Source: Beroe forskalii
Taxonomy: Eukaryota; Ctenophora; Nuda; Beroida; Beroidae
Length of the DNA stretch: 64,000 nucleotides
Reading direction: 5' to 3'
NCBI GenBank assembly: GCA_011033025.1
Contig: WFMF01000020.1
Location: 62,001-126,000, forward strand
The number at the start of each line of letters is the position of its first letter. Within the stretch, counting starts at the first letter, position 1. The translations under genes and the position numbers were made by a program. The notes below the pieces were generated by a model. The model searched no databases and had not been told where the DNA came from. It saw only the letters and a list, made by a program, of their open reading frames with translations. This document shows positions 12,233 through 24,487 of this stretch, piece by piece.

Positions 12233-14784
12233 GAAGGAGTTGATGCAGCTGAAGGAACGATTGCAGAATGATTGAATCGGTTCTAAAACCATTGTACTAT
12301 AATATTATGTTTAATGTGATTCAACAAGAGAAGTCTGTGTTTAATTTATCTAAAATAAGAAGAAGTAGAAATTCCGGAGAAACTTTGAAATACCTGATTA
12401 CTTGAATAAAACTTATGAATTGGGTGAGGTCTGATTAGAAATGAGCTGAAACTCGTTTAGATGATTCTAAACCTCACAATATGGCTTAGGTTCAATGGAA
12501 CCAAGTTCAACTTATCGAGTAATTAGGTTGATACTTGATATAGTTCGAAGGATGGAACAAAGGACAAGTTAAGGATCATGGCTTTTCACCATGCCTTCAA
12601 TGACCTAATCATGTCCCCTGTCATACACTCTCAGATTTAATGGGTCATTAGCCAACCTTGCTGCTGGTGGTCGTGCGTTTAATGTTGTCAGGCCTGCAAT
12701 GAAATTTATAACTCATTTATTTTATTTAAAATACTCCTTCATCTTCTTTTATACTCTAGTATGTTTGCAAACATAATTTTGTGCCGGATGTTTTAATTAA
12801 TTTTAATAAATTGAAGTAGCATTACTTAAGAAAATAATGTTCTCTGCCAGTCCTCACTATTGTCGCAGTAAAAGTTAAGTTTTAATTAATTCTCGTTAGA
12901 CTTAGTGTAAATATTCAAATAAGCGTTAAAATAAAAAAGCATAAGGCTAAGCTGGCGTCTGGGTTGACGGGTCCATGATTTAACTGGAGTCCTAAATTGA
13001 CGTTCCTTGACGGGTGTTAGCGCAGACTGGTGTCAAATTGAAATGATATCAGGTCAACTGATTCAAGGCATAATGAAGTTGAATGTGACTGGAGCTATGG
13101 AAAACACGTGGCAAGCTAAATTATGCCAATAATGTTTAACTTCATTGGATGATCAAGCCGGTCGCGACTCCATTCGTAACACCAGAATGAAGGTAAGCCC
13201 GGACGACAATTGAAGTAGACTTCTTAAGTTCTTAGCACCTAAAGTCTCTTCGAGATCTCACACTAGCCATAAACTGTCTCCTGAATGGCAGGGTGGCCCA
13301 ACTCAAGGGTAAAAAACGACCGGTTACCATTTCTCGATAAATCCTGTTACAGTTTAAATGGTTAAAGTTGGCTGAAACGCCCGATTAACCGGTAGTTCGG
13401 TTTTGGTTCGGTTTGCCGGTTGTTTCCTACTCAAGGGTAGTGTGCCTGTGATCAAAGACCTGATTCGCCAGAAACTCATTTTATGAGTAGGTATACGAAG
13501 AGCAGTTTTGAGGATCAGACTGGTGTGAAGCTTGTTAAAAATGCGCCAGAGAAGACTGGTGTCATAGCCAAGTGGTGTCACAACAAAGTGGTGTCAGAGC
13601 ATAATGGCGATATAGAAAATTGAACTGGTGCCATAAGTTATTTTAATACTCTTAAATTTTAATTGCTCTTAAATTACAATGGCGTCAGGAATGCATGAAA
13701 TACTGAAATACTCTTACTTTCATACACCGTAAAGCCAAGGCTTTTAAGTTGCTTATCAAACCGATAGAAATACTGAATCAGTCCCTCGATGACATGATGG
13801 GAATAAATGCACGTTCTTTCATGCTTACGAAATTAGCAGAATCATCATAGCTAAGATTTTCACAGGAGCAAGGACCTTTCAAGAAGATTCACACTTATCT
13901 GATCTATTTTTGTTTAACTTCATTGGTATTCTACAACGGTTCTGCCAGGAGCATTAGCATTGTCACCATGTGCAGTTAAATAATGCGAAAAATAGAACAA
14001 ATGAAACTATATACGATTCCCCTGTAATTTTATTAAACAATTACAGATCTAAGGCCACGTGGTATTTTTAAGAATATTTATTAAGTTATTATTTTAACTT
14101 TAAGGGTTTGTTCTTGTTCATCTGCTTTTCGGAATTTTTAATTGGTAATTTAAATCGTTAGATCGTTTTAACAGTTTGTTTGATATTTGATTGTGCATTG
14201 AATGACTAAGCTTCAGGTAATGGGGTGAATACTGAATACACAGACCACAGAGTACACTAACTTGCCAAAATGGGGCTTAATTAATAAACCTACGTAAAAT
14301 GCAGTGGTCTCCCATAAATGGATAACATCGGCATAGATTTTACAGGCGTTCTGATCATTATATCCACCAGGCATTGATTCTGATAATTAATTTAATGGAA
14401 TTAATGTTCTATAAGATTGAAAAACACATATCATGATTTAAATTGAAGATATAGTAGCCAAGAATTTGGAACTTGCATTTTGTGTCCTTCGCCTGAGTAT
14501 CATATAACTTGAATTTAGCACCCGCTCGCAATATGAATCGAAATTAGCATCCACAGACCTCATTGTTATTAGTTACTGTTCCACTTTTGATACTTTAAAG
14601 TTCTAATGTCTGATACAGTTTATTTCCTTACATTCAGGACGACAGGACTTTTTTGATTTTGGATGGATATTGGATATGTCTTTAAATTGTGAAAAAGTAT
14701 TGTCAATTTACACTTTATATCTATTACCCTATTACATTAAACTCACATAGAATTCCCCTCTAGGATACCTTAATCAGAATAACA
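12233..14784. other. Intergenic, no supportable gene
   Basis: AT-rich sequence with scattered copies of the ACTGGTGTC/TGACACC motif (about 12990-13030 and 13525-13625). Short ORFs here have no coding character I can support. A C/T-rich stretch ending in CTCTAG at about 14763 looks like a splice acceptor just upstream of the next start codon. Confidence 0.5.
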
Positions 14785-15372
14785 ATGAACAAGAGCCGGC
14801 GCAGGGCATCTCTTGTGAAGGACTTAGACACAGACAAACAAGAAAACAACCGGTTAGCACAAGCCCTCTACAAACTAGACAAGGAAAAGGAGAAAGTAAA
14901 CAAGGAAATGGGTAAACTTGAGAATCAGAAGATGCTAACCAGGCGGAGAAGTGAGGCCAGCATCAACCCTATCGTCCCACCTACCCTGGGAGCTGTAGGT
15001 CGTAGATCTAGTCTCACTGACATGGCGTACCAGCGACGACTCTCCAAACACGACGCTATAACGGGGGGTAACGCTGAGGAGGAACCCGGGTGTGCGGGGG
15101 ATTACTCGTCCAGCGACGCAGGGGGTAAACCCTACTCCAACCTCATCGACCAGGATCGGTTCGATAAGTTCCTGAAGGAAACCCGGAAGTTGAGCATCCC
15201 GGGTGGGGGTGCTGAGTCGGAGGAGGAGGATAAGGAAGACGACACGTACATGTACGTGAAGTTACATAACGCTGATAAGGGAGTGGATAAGTTGTACGGT
15301 GAGGAAGTGATCGAGGGGAATATAAAGTGGGAGGTTAACCACCATACGGCACTCCCTGCAGATGATTCCTGA
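14785..15372 (+). CDS. Unidentified intronless basic coiled protein with acidic tail
   Basis: A 195-codon ORF starting ATGAACAAGAGCCGG. The first 50 residues are highly charged and helix-forming (likely coiled coil: QENNRLAQALYKLDKEKEK). The middle is rich in RRxS-type basophilic kinase sites (RRRAS, RRRSEAS, GRRSSL, QRRLS). A Gly/Ser/Asp-rich spacer and an acidic run (SEEEDKEDD) precede a C-terminal block with YMYVKLHNADKGVDKLYGEEV. I recognise no family. G+C is higher than the flanks and codon use resembles the neighbouring exons, which supports coding. An acceptor-like CCCCTCTAG lies about 20 bases before the ATG, so a 5' UTR intron or trans-splice acceptor is possible. It may be complete, or the main exon of a longer gene. 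Confidence 0.6.
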   Translation: MNKSRRRASLVKDLDTDKQENNRLAQALYKLDKEKEKVNKEMGKLENQKMLTRRRSEASINPIVPPTLGAVGRRSSLTDMAYQRRLSKHDAITGGNAEEEPGCAGDYSSSDAGGKPYSNLIDQDRFDKFLKETRKLSIPGGGAESEEEDKEDDTYMYVKLHNADKGVDKLYGEEVIEGNIKWEVNHHTALPADDS

Positions 15373-18300
15373 AATGATGATGCGGGGTTGTGTGAGATCT
15401 GGTTGTGAAAAGAGATGGAACGCGCGAGGTAGCCAGGAGGGAAAGCAAAATAACTGATACTTCAGAGACGATGCTTTCTTATTTCAATAAGCGTTTGACT
15501 GAAAAGCTCTCGCGAAACCGTGCACATCATTAATTGCTTTATTTGTGATGAAACCTTTTCTGATATATTCTTGGATCTCGATTCTTGGTAACTGAAGATA
15601 CCCATTTCCTACCAATCGACTATCAAGAACTTTTCTGAACCCATCCCAAATGGTTTCAGATTCATGTTATGTTCAATCATCAGCTATCTTCAGCTTCAAT
15701 GTTGATAATTATCAATTATGTGACAATGAGATTTTTCACAGTATAGATTGAGGTTCTTTTGATGGCAATTAGAAACAGAATCGTTGCATTGTAAAACTAA
15801 TAACAAGTCCATAAGTCTATTAAGGAAAATATTTCTCAATATGTTCAAAAAATGCTTGTTTTCCCCATATCCAGACCAGAGGAATATTTCAAATTTGGAG
15901 TGTGCTTTTACAATAGTGGCGTTAATTGAAGATGATCTGTATTTTCTCATGATGATATATAGTTTTATGTTTTAACATAAAATAAAACCATCAGTATCAA
16001 TGATCTTTATTAATCTTTGATGAGGAAAAAGGTCTGACTTGTACGGTTACTGGCAAAGTCCAGAGTGATATTAAAATCTTTTCTTACGAAAAATCATCTT
16101 CATGCCAGACTGGTTCCAATGGAAGTATTCGAATTCGGAACTCGCAAGAAAAGGGCCGAGGGGACAGTGAAATATTTGTAAACGCATGGGTCGAGGGTGG
16201 TTTCAATGCTACACAGGCAATGGGTATTGAGTACTTGGCACATCAATAAGTACCTCGAGCACATCTGTAAACACACTGAGATAGCACCAGTTAGAACCAG
16301 GCACCAGCCAATGTTTTCCTCATATAATAATGAATTATCAAAATTTTTGCCACGAAATATGCGAGCAAAACGTTTTGAAACTCATGTTGTTTAAAAACAT
16401 TGCACAGTGGTAAGATAAATACGATCCAACCGTTCCAAGTTGTTGTAATACCAAATATTCACGTTTTGGTTGGTGCCCTAGTTTGAATGTGGTTTGTACA
16501 GTTGAACTTTAACGATAGTTTTTATTTTGATGTTTCCTTCCTGGATTAAAACTTCCCAAATCTATGACTTTATGCTTGTATTTTGATTCCACTAGAACCT
16601 GACAGTTTCGATTAGAGTTTTCCGATTCATCAAACAACCTCCGATATAAAGGCACTAGATTTCATGAAGCTGTTAATTATAGAAATTAGGAAAATCAAGT
16701 TAAACCGCACTATAAGTGTTGGCATAAGTCAGCTTGCTTCAAATTGCCTGGCAGTGCACGCGATAGTACACAGAAAACCCGAAAATTTAAATTAGCCTAT
16801 AAGCACCAGCAGAAGTGCTTTCATTGACTTACTTCTTTATTTTTATTTGTTTGTACATCAGTTCTTTTTATATTAGAGGCTCATATTATTATAGCTTATA
16901 TTAGCTTATTTTATCCAATTTGCTAAAATTTTTAGCAGATTTACACATTTTAAATCATCCTCACACCTAAACGACTTACTCGCACACAGGGACTCAAAAC
17001 GCAATTAAAATTCAAGTCGCAGTAAAATCTGATATGAAAATATGTAATTTAATTATGCAACAAAACAATTTAAATTTTTGAAATATATTCCCCTAAATTT
17101 ATATTTCTTATCAACATGCTCAATTCGCCATTGCATTGACTATTGAACAAGCTGGTGAGGTTCCATGCGTTTCTTATCGTTGAATCCGTGAAATTTCTGA
17201 TTTGGTTTTCTTTCTTTCATTTGAAGCATTTATTTGACTCCAATATTCAAATAACATGCCGCCTACTATCATTATGCAATAAATACAATCCATTATAGCT
17301 AGGTAGGAAATTCAGGCTTTCAGAAATTGTCTAAGGACGCCGCAGCGTACAATTCCGCCTTTTCAATGATAAACAACCCTTTACAGGTCAGTGTATGAAG
17401 TGCGCCTAGTTTGTCAGTCTCTCGATGTTTATTGAGCAGAGAAGGGCACTTCAAGTTTGGCATGAACTACTGTTACCACTCGAATAGTCGATAATATAAC
17501 CATTTACTGGCACCATCAAGTAGATGGTCCACCCTAGGGCGTATGTGACTTTTGAGAGTCGTACTGTCATATGAGCTGTGTGTGAGTCAGTGGAGAAAGT
17601 GGGTGTGAGCTGTGAGCACACAACATCCCAACACGCTGTAACACTGAAGGTTGAAGATGTTGTGAGCTGTGAGCACACAACATCCCAACACGCTGTAACA
17701 CTGAAGGTTGAAGATGTTGTGAGCTGTGAGCACACAACATCCCAACAACCTGTAACACCTAACATTGAAGATGTTGTGAGCTGTGATTACATAACATCCC
17801 AACACGCTGTAGCACTGAAGGTTGAAGATGTTGTAGCTGTAAGCACACAACATCTCAACACGCTGTAACACCTAACATTGAAGATGTTGTGAGCTGTGGC
17901 GGGTGTCGTGTTGCAGTTACCTAACCTGCCCACCATTATCTCATTATTATTACACTCATTCCGTGAATATATTACACTCAGGAATTTAAATTACCCGATC
18001 TCACCAGCGACCCGTCTACACTGTTTATTGTTTTGTTATATTTGACTCAATGCAGGTACAATATTATCATCAGGCGTGTCTATTGTCTAACAGCTGAAAG
18101 ATGTTATGGTTTGTACTTTTGTAGTTTTTCTCCACCCTGAACATTTTATCTACCTCGTCCTCATTTGACCAAGTTGATTCTTGATAAAGGTTTCTTTCTA
18201 CCCATATGAATTTAAGCGCAAGGCATGTCAAATGAAACAGGCACTTGCCTTGTTAAGTGTTAATTACATCGTATTGCAAGTTGTCGGCAAAGATCTGTTC

Positions 18301-19958
18301 AGGACATAGCACTTACAGTTAGGTATGTGTCAACAAACAAAATAGTTGTTTTCACTTCTAGAACAAATCTATATTAACTCATACGGTAGGTATTATATTA
18401 TCGTTCATGTGAGTAAAAAGACCCTTATAAGCACTTTAGACTTCGTATGCCGGTAGATAATAGGGCTAAGCCGACAGACTATAATTCGTTAGACAATTGA
18501 TAAAGGCGCTGAATCGCCGGACTTTTGATCACTAAAGTAATAAGAGCGGAATGTTTGGCGATTAAATACTGACAAAGAAGTTGACAGATGTACATATAAG
18601 CATAAAACCTGTGTATAGCGTTACATCTTGATCAGAGATTCTTTTGAGTGACATAGCTGACTGCTGACGAATATTTTCTGCGACCTTCTGCAGCTATTAA
18701 TCACTGCTTTGGGCAAATATTTGAGTTCCTAAAGAATGTCACCAGCATTAAATCATACCCATGATAAGTTGAATATTCATTACTCATCCAGTATTTTACA
18801 CAGGACGTAGAGTATACTTCATGCTGAATATTAATAATCTAACTCATCACGATAAAACGCAAGGAATGCTAGATTTGTAAGGATACCTTACCCATATTAA
18901 AAGTCATATTACAACTGTCCACACCTAAGCACCTAGGAGAAGCCATGGTCAACTCCACTGCATTCGATTTGATTGCGGTTCTTGTTAAATCATAGGATCG
19001 TGAATTAATTTTAATTTTAACTTAGCCATAGTTAAGTGCGTTGTGATAGAGTTACAGACAGCAAGATGTGTGTATGTGCTTTGTATGCATGTTGTATTAA
19101 CTTATTAAATTCAAATATTCACACAATTGGGTGTTTTATGTAGGAAAAGCATAGCGTAAACCGACACGCCGCGTACTAAAAAACCGTGTATAACTAAAAC
19201 GTACAATTGAATACACACGGATGTATATAATGTATACAATATACATTCGTGTAAAAGGTGCGCGCGCACTCTTACACAACTTCCTTCCTTATCTCCATCT
19301 TAGATCACACACACGCCACACATCTCACTACGAGCGTAGGAGGGAACGGGGAATCCTTGTTAGGTATTTATATCCTCCTCCTTACATAAAATCGGCTTTT
19401 AATACAGCGCATTAAACTATGTAACACTTCTATAAAAGTTAGTGTATTACACGGTATGTTTATTTGTACGGCTAGAAGCCGTATAGAGCAGTACTACCTA
19501 GTGTATGATAGGGGTGTACGGCTGTCATCGTCATGAAATTAGTTCATTTCCAGTATCGATAGTTACTCCTTCGCGGGTGTAGGGAGTAGTTTGATCCGTT
19601 TTAATCACGATTCTCATTCAGATGATATAAGCTGTTAGTTTTTCTCATCTTTGGGATTTTGATTTATGCTTTTGATTGTAGTTTTTGAATGTTGAGTGTT
19701 GACTCAAAAGTAAAATTTCGTTTAAAATCCGTTGTTCGAACAATCTATGGCAGTGTTTGAATTTTAATGTTAAATATGAAATTTGAGAAGTTTCACAATA
19801 CCCATGAAACTCTGCACACAATAAACTTATAAATTGACATTTACTGCTTTTTACCCCACCTAATCCATGCTCTCTCAGTGCAAGTTTGAAACTATTGCTG
19901 ATTGCTCAAGAATCGTGATTCCTCATTAACCCACCGATTTGAGTGCAAGGTTTGAAAC
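15373..19958. other. Long intergenic stretch, no supportable gene
   Basis: AT-rich, with only short chance ORFs. It contains the 57-bp minisatellite listed separately and small CG-alternating patches near 19258. I see no tRNA-like or rRNA-like sequence. Confidence 0.5.
17592..17900. repeat. 57-bp minisatellite, about five copies
   Basis: The unit runs from GTTGTGAGCTGTGAGCACAC through AACATCCCAACACGCTGTAA to GGTTGAAGAT. Because 57 is divisible by three, the array stays open in several frames on both strands, which explains the repetitive ORFs there; these are not supported as genes. Confidence 0.9.
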
Positions 19959-21930
19959 ATGGCAGCAGCCGAGGCTCTGAAGAAGAAGATCCACGATCTG
20001 ATGAGCAACAGGGACAATGCCATTGAGAAGGGAGACGAGCTGGATAAGGAACTTAACGAGATGAAGGAGCAGCTTCTCAAGGTTTCATGTGACTCTATCA
20101 CTTAGCTAACTATTCTTTCGATCTTTAATTAACGGGTGATGACTATTTATCTGGAATTATTTCAATGTATTCTTGTGGGCAAATCGAGATCATGTTGGAG
20201 CTCAAATATGATTATTCTGGACCTAAAAAGTCTGCTGATTCAGAATAACATCATGAGAAAATTTGAAAACCCTGTTTTCCCATGCCAGTGGCCGATTAGT
20301 TTGAGAGGGTACGAAAAAATCTTGCACAAATTCAAAGATTGACTTCCTGACATATGATTGGAAAATTGCATACAGGAGCATTCCCATCAGTTGCCATCTA
20401 GGTTTATTCATGAACTTCGTTAGCTGAGACACTAATGAAGACCTCTACATGCATTTTTCGTTGAATATCAAGAAAATTCTTGGATTTTAGAGCTAAAATC
20501 ACGCCAAATTTCTGGAAAAAGGTGTGTGTTTTTTTGCTACACCAGGCCTTAAGAAAGTCTTAGAACAGGACCTAGGTGGTCTGAACACTCAGATTTGATG
20601 GCAGGGACCTCATTAAACATAATTCATGTCTTTGGACCACTTCCATTTATTGGTATGCCGAATTTTGGATTAACAATTACCCAAAATCGCTGTTTTATGA
20701 AAGTGACATTATCCTTGAATTGACGATTTTAAACACGTTTTAGGTTCCATAGGGTCACCACTGGATAAGTTAGTGATGCTACTTACTGCAGTCACTCTTG
20801 AGACCCTCCTGCTCAGAATCACCCCATAGTAAGCCTTAAATAACACTTTTGGAGATAATTATTGTCATTGAGATTTTGTGCAAGATTTTTTCGTACCTTC
20901 TCAAACTAATCGGCCAGTAGCATGGGAAAACAGGGTTTTCAAATTTTCTCATGATGTTATTCTGAATCAGCAGACTTTTTAGGTCCAGAATAATCATATT
21001 TGAGCTCTAACATGATCTCGATTTGCCCACAAAAATACATTGAAATAATTCCAGATAAATAGTCATCACCCGTTATTCTGTCTGTATGGAGGAACTCGGA
21101 GTTCCCCAAGACTGCTTAAAATCATTTTGAATCATACTCTTTTCCACTGAGAACGAAAATTCATCAAAGAAATTATTTCGATTCAACAAACAAGTTAATA
21201 GAACGAAATAGAGAGTGAATCGAATGAATAGAGTAAATAAAATCGCACTGCATGACAGCACATAACACAACGAAACATCTCAAGGCTGATTTCGAGAAGA
21301 AGGAATTGGAAAGACGATTCAAACTCACCGGAGACGAACTGGAAAATCAGAAAACCATCAAGAGCGATTTGATAAAGAAATACGAAAGCTTACAAGTGAG
21401 CACTGCAAAAGCCTTTGTTTAAATTCAATTCCTACGAATATTATGAAAATATTTAGAGCCGAAATTGCTGATGCGAGTGCAAATTGCGAATGTAAATGTA
21501 CTCAGTAAAGAGCCAGAATATTAATAAATGCAACATAATATTCTCATGAAGTTCTCAGAAATGGCTAAAATTTGAAACTTAATCCAAGCCAACCCAGTGT
21601 ACAGGCAGAGTTTTGAAGTAGTGAGTATTCCACTACTTTGGAATTAAACCTTAACCTTTAAAGCTTTAACAATAAACCTACCTTTAACAATAAACCTAGC
21701 TTAAACCTAGCTTAACCTAGGCCTAGAACCTAAATTGACCCTACCTTGAACCTAAACTAAACATAACCTCTCTCTCCTGTCAGATTGAAGACCAACGTAT
21801 CCAGGACGACATGAAGGCCCAGGTGGACTCCATTGCTGATATGGAGGAACTCATCCTCTCTATTGATGAGAAGTACAATGCTCTGGAGGAGGAGTACAAT
21901 GCAACCATGGAGGATATCAACGCTTTGTAA
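19959..21930 (+). CDS. Short tropomyosin-like coiled-coil protein
   Basis: Three exons, all phase 0: 19959-20081, 21285-21395 and 21784-21930, giving 126 residues. The product starts MAAAEALKKKIHDLMSNRDN and is continuous charged heptad-repeat helix with almost no prolines or glycines. It ends with LDEKYNALEEEYN-like sequence (ILSIDEKYNALEEEYNATM), which recalls the tropomyosin C-terminus. Tropomyosins are usually 240-285 residues, so this is about half length: either a short paralogue, a different coiled-coil protein, or a gene with exons I missed. If tropomyosin-like, it would act on actin filaments or in muscle. Intron 1 carries a 942-bp foldback element. The identification rests on coiled-coil resemblance and is tentative. 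Confidence 0.55.
20132..21073. mobile_element. Foldback/mariner-like MITE with 200-bp inverted arms
   Basis: The left arm (20132-20330) starts ACGGGTGATGACTATTTATC. The right arm (20875-21073) is its near-identical reverse complement with only a few mismatches. TA dinucleotides flank both ends, as expected for Tc1/mariner-type insertion. The 540-bp centre has no transposase-like ORF, so it would be non-autonomous. It lies in intron 1 of the tropomyosin-like gene. Confidence 0.9.
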
Positions 21931-22909
21931 TCTAATCTTTGTAAACTCTCAATCGGATATATCGTGCTTTTCAAATTGTAAGCATTGTGAAGTGATTCTG
22001 CTTCATGATGCTTAAAGCATTGAGGACCATGAATTTTTCTGAGTTTTCCTACTTCTTGTGTTACGGTATTTGGATCGCTTGTTCAAACTAATTATCATAT
22101 ATTAGGTTGGTATTTTACGTAAGTTGAGGTATTTGATAAGATAAAGTTATAAAATAGATTTTTACAGAAGGATTCAGTCACATGAATGTGCTCAAGTTTG
22201 ACAGCGTCGCGACATATGCGGTGATTGTAGAAGTCTTATGTTTTGTGAATGTGTAATGTACACTTTGAAGCACATTTGTTACCACGTTATGAAATTATAG
22301 TCAAAAATTAGATAACGTGTTTTAATATTGCGCAGTCTATGAAATCATAGAATCTATCTCAATCCCTCAAAAAGTTAATAGAATGAACATCATGAAATGG
22401 TGATTAAAGTTGGGAAGGTGGAACCAATTGAAACAATTTAATTCATATCTGTTCTGAATCTTCACCATATCAAATACAATATGTTCATCTTATTTACACA
22501 ATATATATTTACATAAAACTGCTTTAATAAAAGTTCGGCAGCCATTCCACATCCGCATACTTTCGTTAGCAAGAGGGAGTTATTATGTGAAGCACCGAAT
22601 GTGCTAAAATCCAAGGTATCATAAACGTTTCATGAACGCGAAATAAAGTCGGAAAAGAATTACATTACATGACAAGCCACACGTGTATATTCGACGAAAT
22701 TTAAGTCTTCACAAAAATAGGAAAATTGCTTTCCCAAGGTTCACATATAATATCAACTAAGCTACAGTTTGTCACTGTGATGGAAATCGCGTATATTTCC
22801 CAACAGCTTTCGGAAGATATACGATCCTCATCAGCATATAGGAATCGTATTCACACGATTCCTGCATTACCTAAGAGCTAAACCACCAGTGACACGTATA
22901 TAATTATAA
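21931..22909. other. Convergent 3' flanks of tropomyosin-like and SAMD15-like genes
   Basis: Both neighbouring genes end into this gap. AT-rich 3' UTR-like sequence with AATAAA-type signals (for example near 22526) and no supportable gene. Confidence 0.45.
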
Positions 22910-24487
22910 TCACGAAGTTATAGGCTCAAACTCCAGTGAATCAGAGTGGGGACCCTTAAAGGCCTTCTTTTCGAGGAAAGTGGCCAAGTGGTCTCGGGGC
23001 GGCAGGTATATGGTACGTTTGGAGTCAGGAGCCTCGATACCCAACAGAGCTCTGATTTCCTTGCAGATTTTTTGAAAATTGACTCCTTTTATAGGATACT
23101 GGCATTGCAGCGGGAAATCACGTGATCAGAGGATGCCACATAAATAGTGCTTCACATCGATATAATTCACGATGAGCAGTTTACTAGCATAGGCACATTG
23201 CACAGCGATTACTGACAGATTAAGATCTAACGGTGCTGATCTTCATGCTACAGTTATTGGCGGTAAATTGACAGCAGAGAATCAGTAAATCTGGTTATAT
23301 GTGGTGCGAAGGGGGGGGGGGGTTAGTATAACTGCTTGGGTTTGGAGGAACACGCAAAACGGAGTGAGAAATTGGGGACAGATTCCTTCAAAATGATGGA
23401 AAATCACGATCTCCCAAGTCAGTAATATTGAATTTAGCAATAAATTGTGAAAATAAATAGATGCATGCATCAGAAAACGTAGCAAACCATTATGTAACAA
23501 AATCACAGCAACAATTATTTTTGGCATAAAAACCGCACAGCTATCTGAGCATTGAAACTTAATTAACGCAAAAATCACCATGAAAATACATACATATGTG
23601 TAGATTTGAGAATACCTACATGGATATCGGTGGTAAACATGCTTTTAATTCTCGGTCAGCAAAACTGACATACAGTGCACATACATTTTGATACACTCAG
23701 ATACACGAAAACCAATCAACGGACATTGGACAATCAACGGACAAACATACTTGAATGTGATCGAAGTCTTGAATTCCTATCCTCGGTAGGGAATTAGCAT
23801 CGATCATGATCAACTTCCTTCCATCCACAAAGTTCTCAGTGAAGCATTGCTGAAATGAAATGTATGAAAATGTTTTAACCGTGTAAAATACATTAAATGT
23901 ACATTGTACATGCGATGGCATGGTGTGCGTTGGATGTTGATACCTATCCAGATATTAGATTTGTGCAAATTTGTTCACAGCTAAATCTCATAAATTAAAT
24001 CATATCACTGAATGTATGGTACACAATACATTACCTTGTATTGCCAGAGCCCGATGTCCTCTATCCAATTAGCGACCTCTGTAACGGACCAGTAGAAGGC
24101 ATCGGGGACACAGTTTCCAGACGACGGAACAGTCTCCTTCTTCACTGGCTTGGGGGCATCTAATTGAAGGGGTACATTTGTTAGTATACATCATTTATAG
24201 TAGGTATACACTACACATTTCCATGTTTACACAAACTTTATACCTCGCAAGTAGGTATAACTGCATTCCTTTGTGTAAACATTGTACATTCCTAAGAGAG
24301 CCTTAGACAAATTACACCATCACAAACGGTAATTGCGGGAATCTCATCATCTTTTACACACGGGTCTGATTCATTCAGTACCTAGTTGAAGTTCATCGAG
24401 AGAGGTTGCGCTGCCCTCCCCTTCGTTGACAACACTCGGAACAGTGACAACAGAGGCAGGTTTGCCCTGGCTCTCAACTTCAGCCAT
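22910..24487 (-). CDS. SAM-domain protein, SAMD15-like
   Basis: Four minus-strand exons with matching phases: 24487-24382, 24159-24035, 23849-23751 and 23098-22910, giving 172 residues from ATG 24487 to TGA 22910. A short acidic N-terminus (MAEVESQGKPASVVTV) precedes a complete SAM domain at about residues 57-120: WSVTEVANWIEDIGLWQYKQ, then CFTENFVDGRKLIMIDANSL, PRIGIQDFDHIQ and a final helix KICKEIRALLGIE. A conserved-looking tail follows (RTIYLPPRDHLATFLEKKAF, then HSDSLEFEPITS). The SAM variant with NFVDGRKL and LPRIGI plus this tail resembles SAMD15 and its short invertebrate relatives. The human protein is much longer upstream. SAM domains mediate protein-protein assembly; a ciliary or sperm role is inferred only from the family. 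It is convergent with the tropomyosin-like gene. Confidence 0.75.

Noticed and set aside
17451-17871. Repetitive ORFs on both strands
   Set aside because: Produced by the 57-bp minisatellite, whose length is a multiple of three.
17592-17900. CRISPR-like array
   Set aside because: The units are contiguous without unique spacers, and this is animal DNA.
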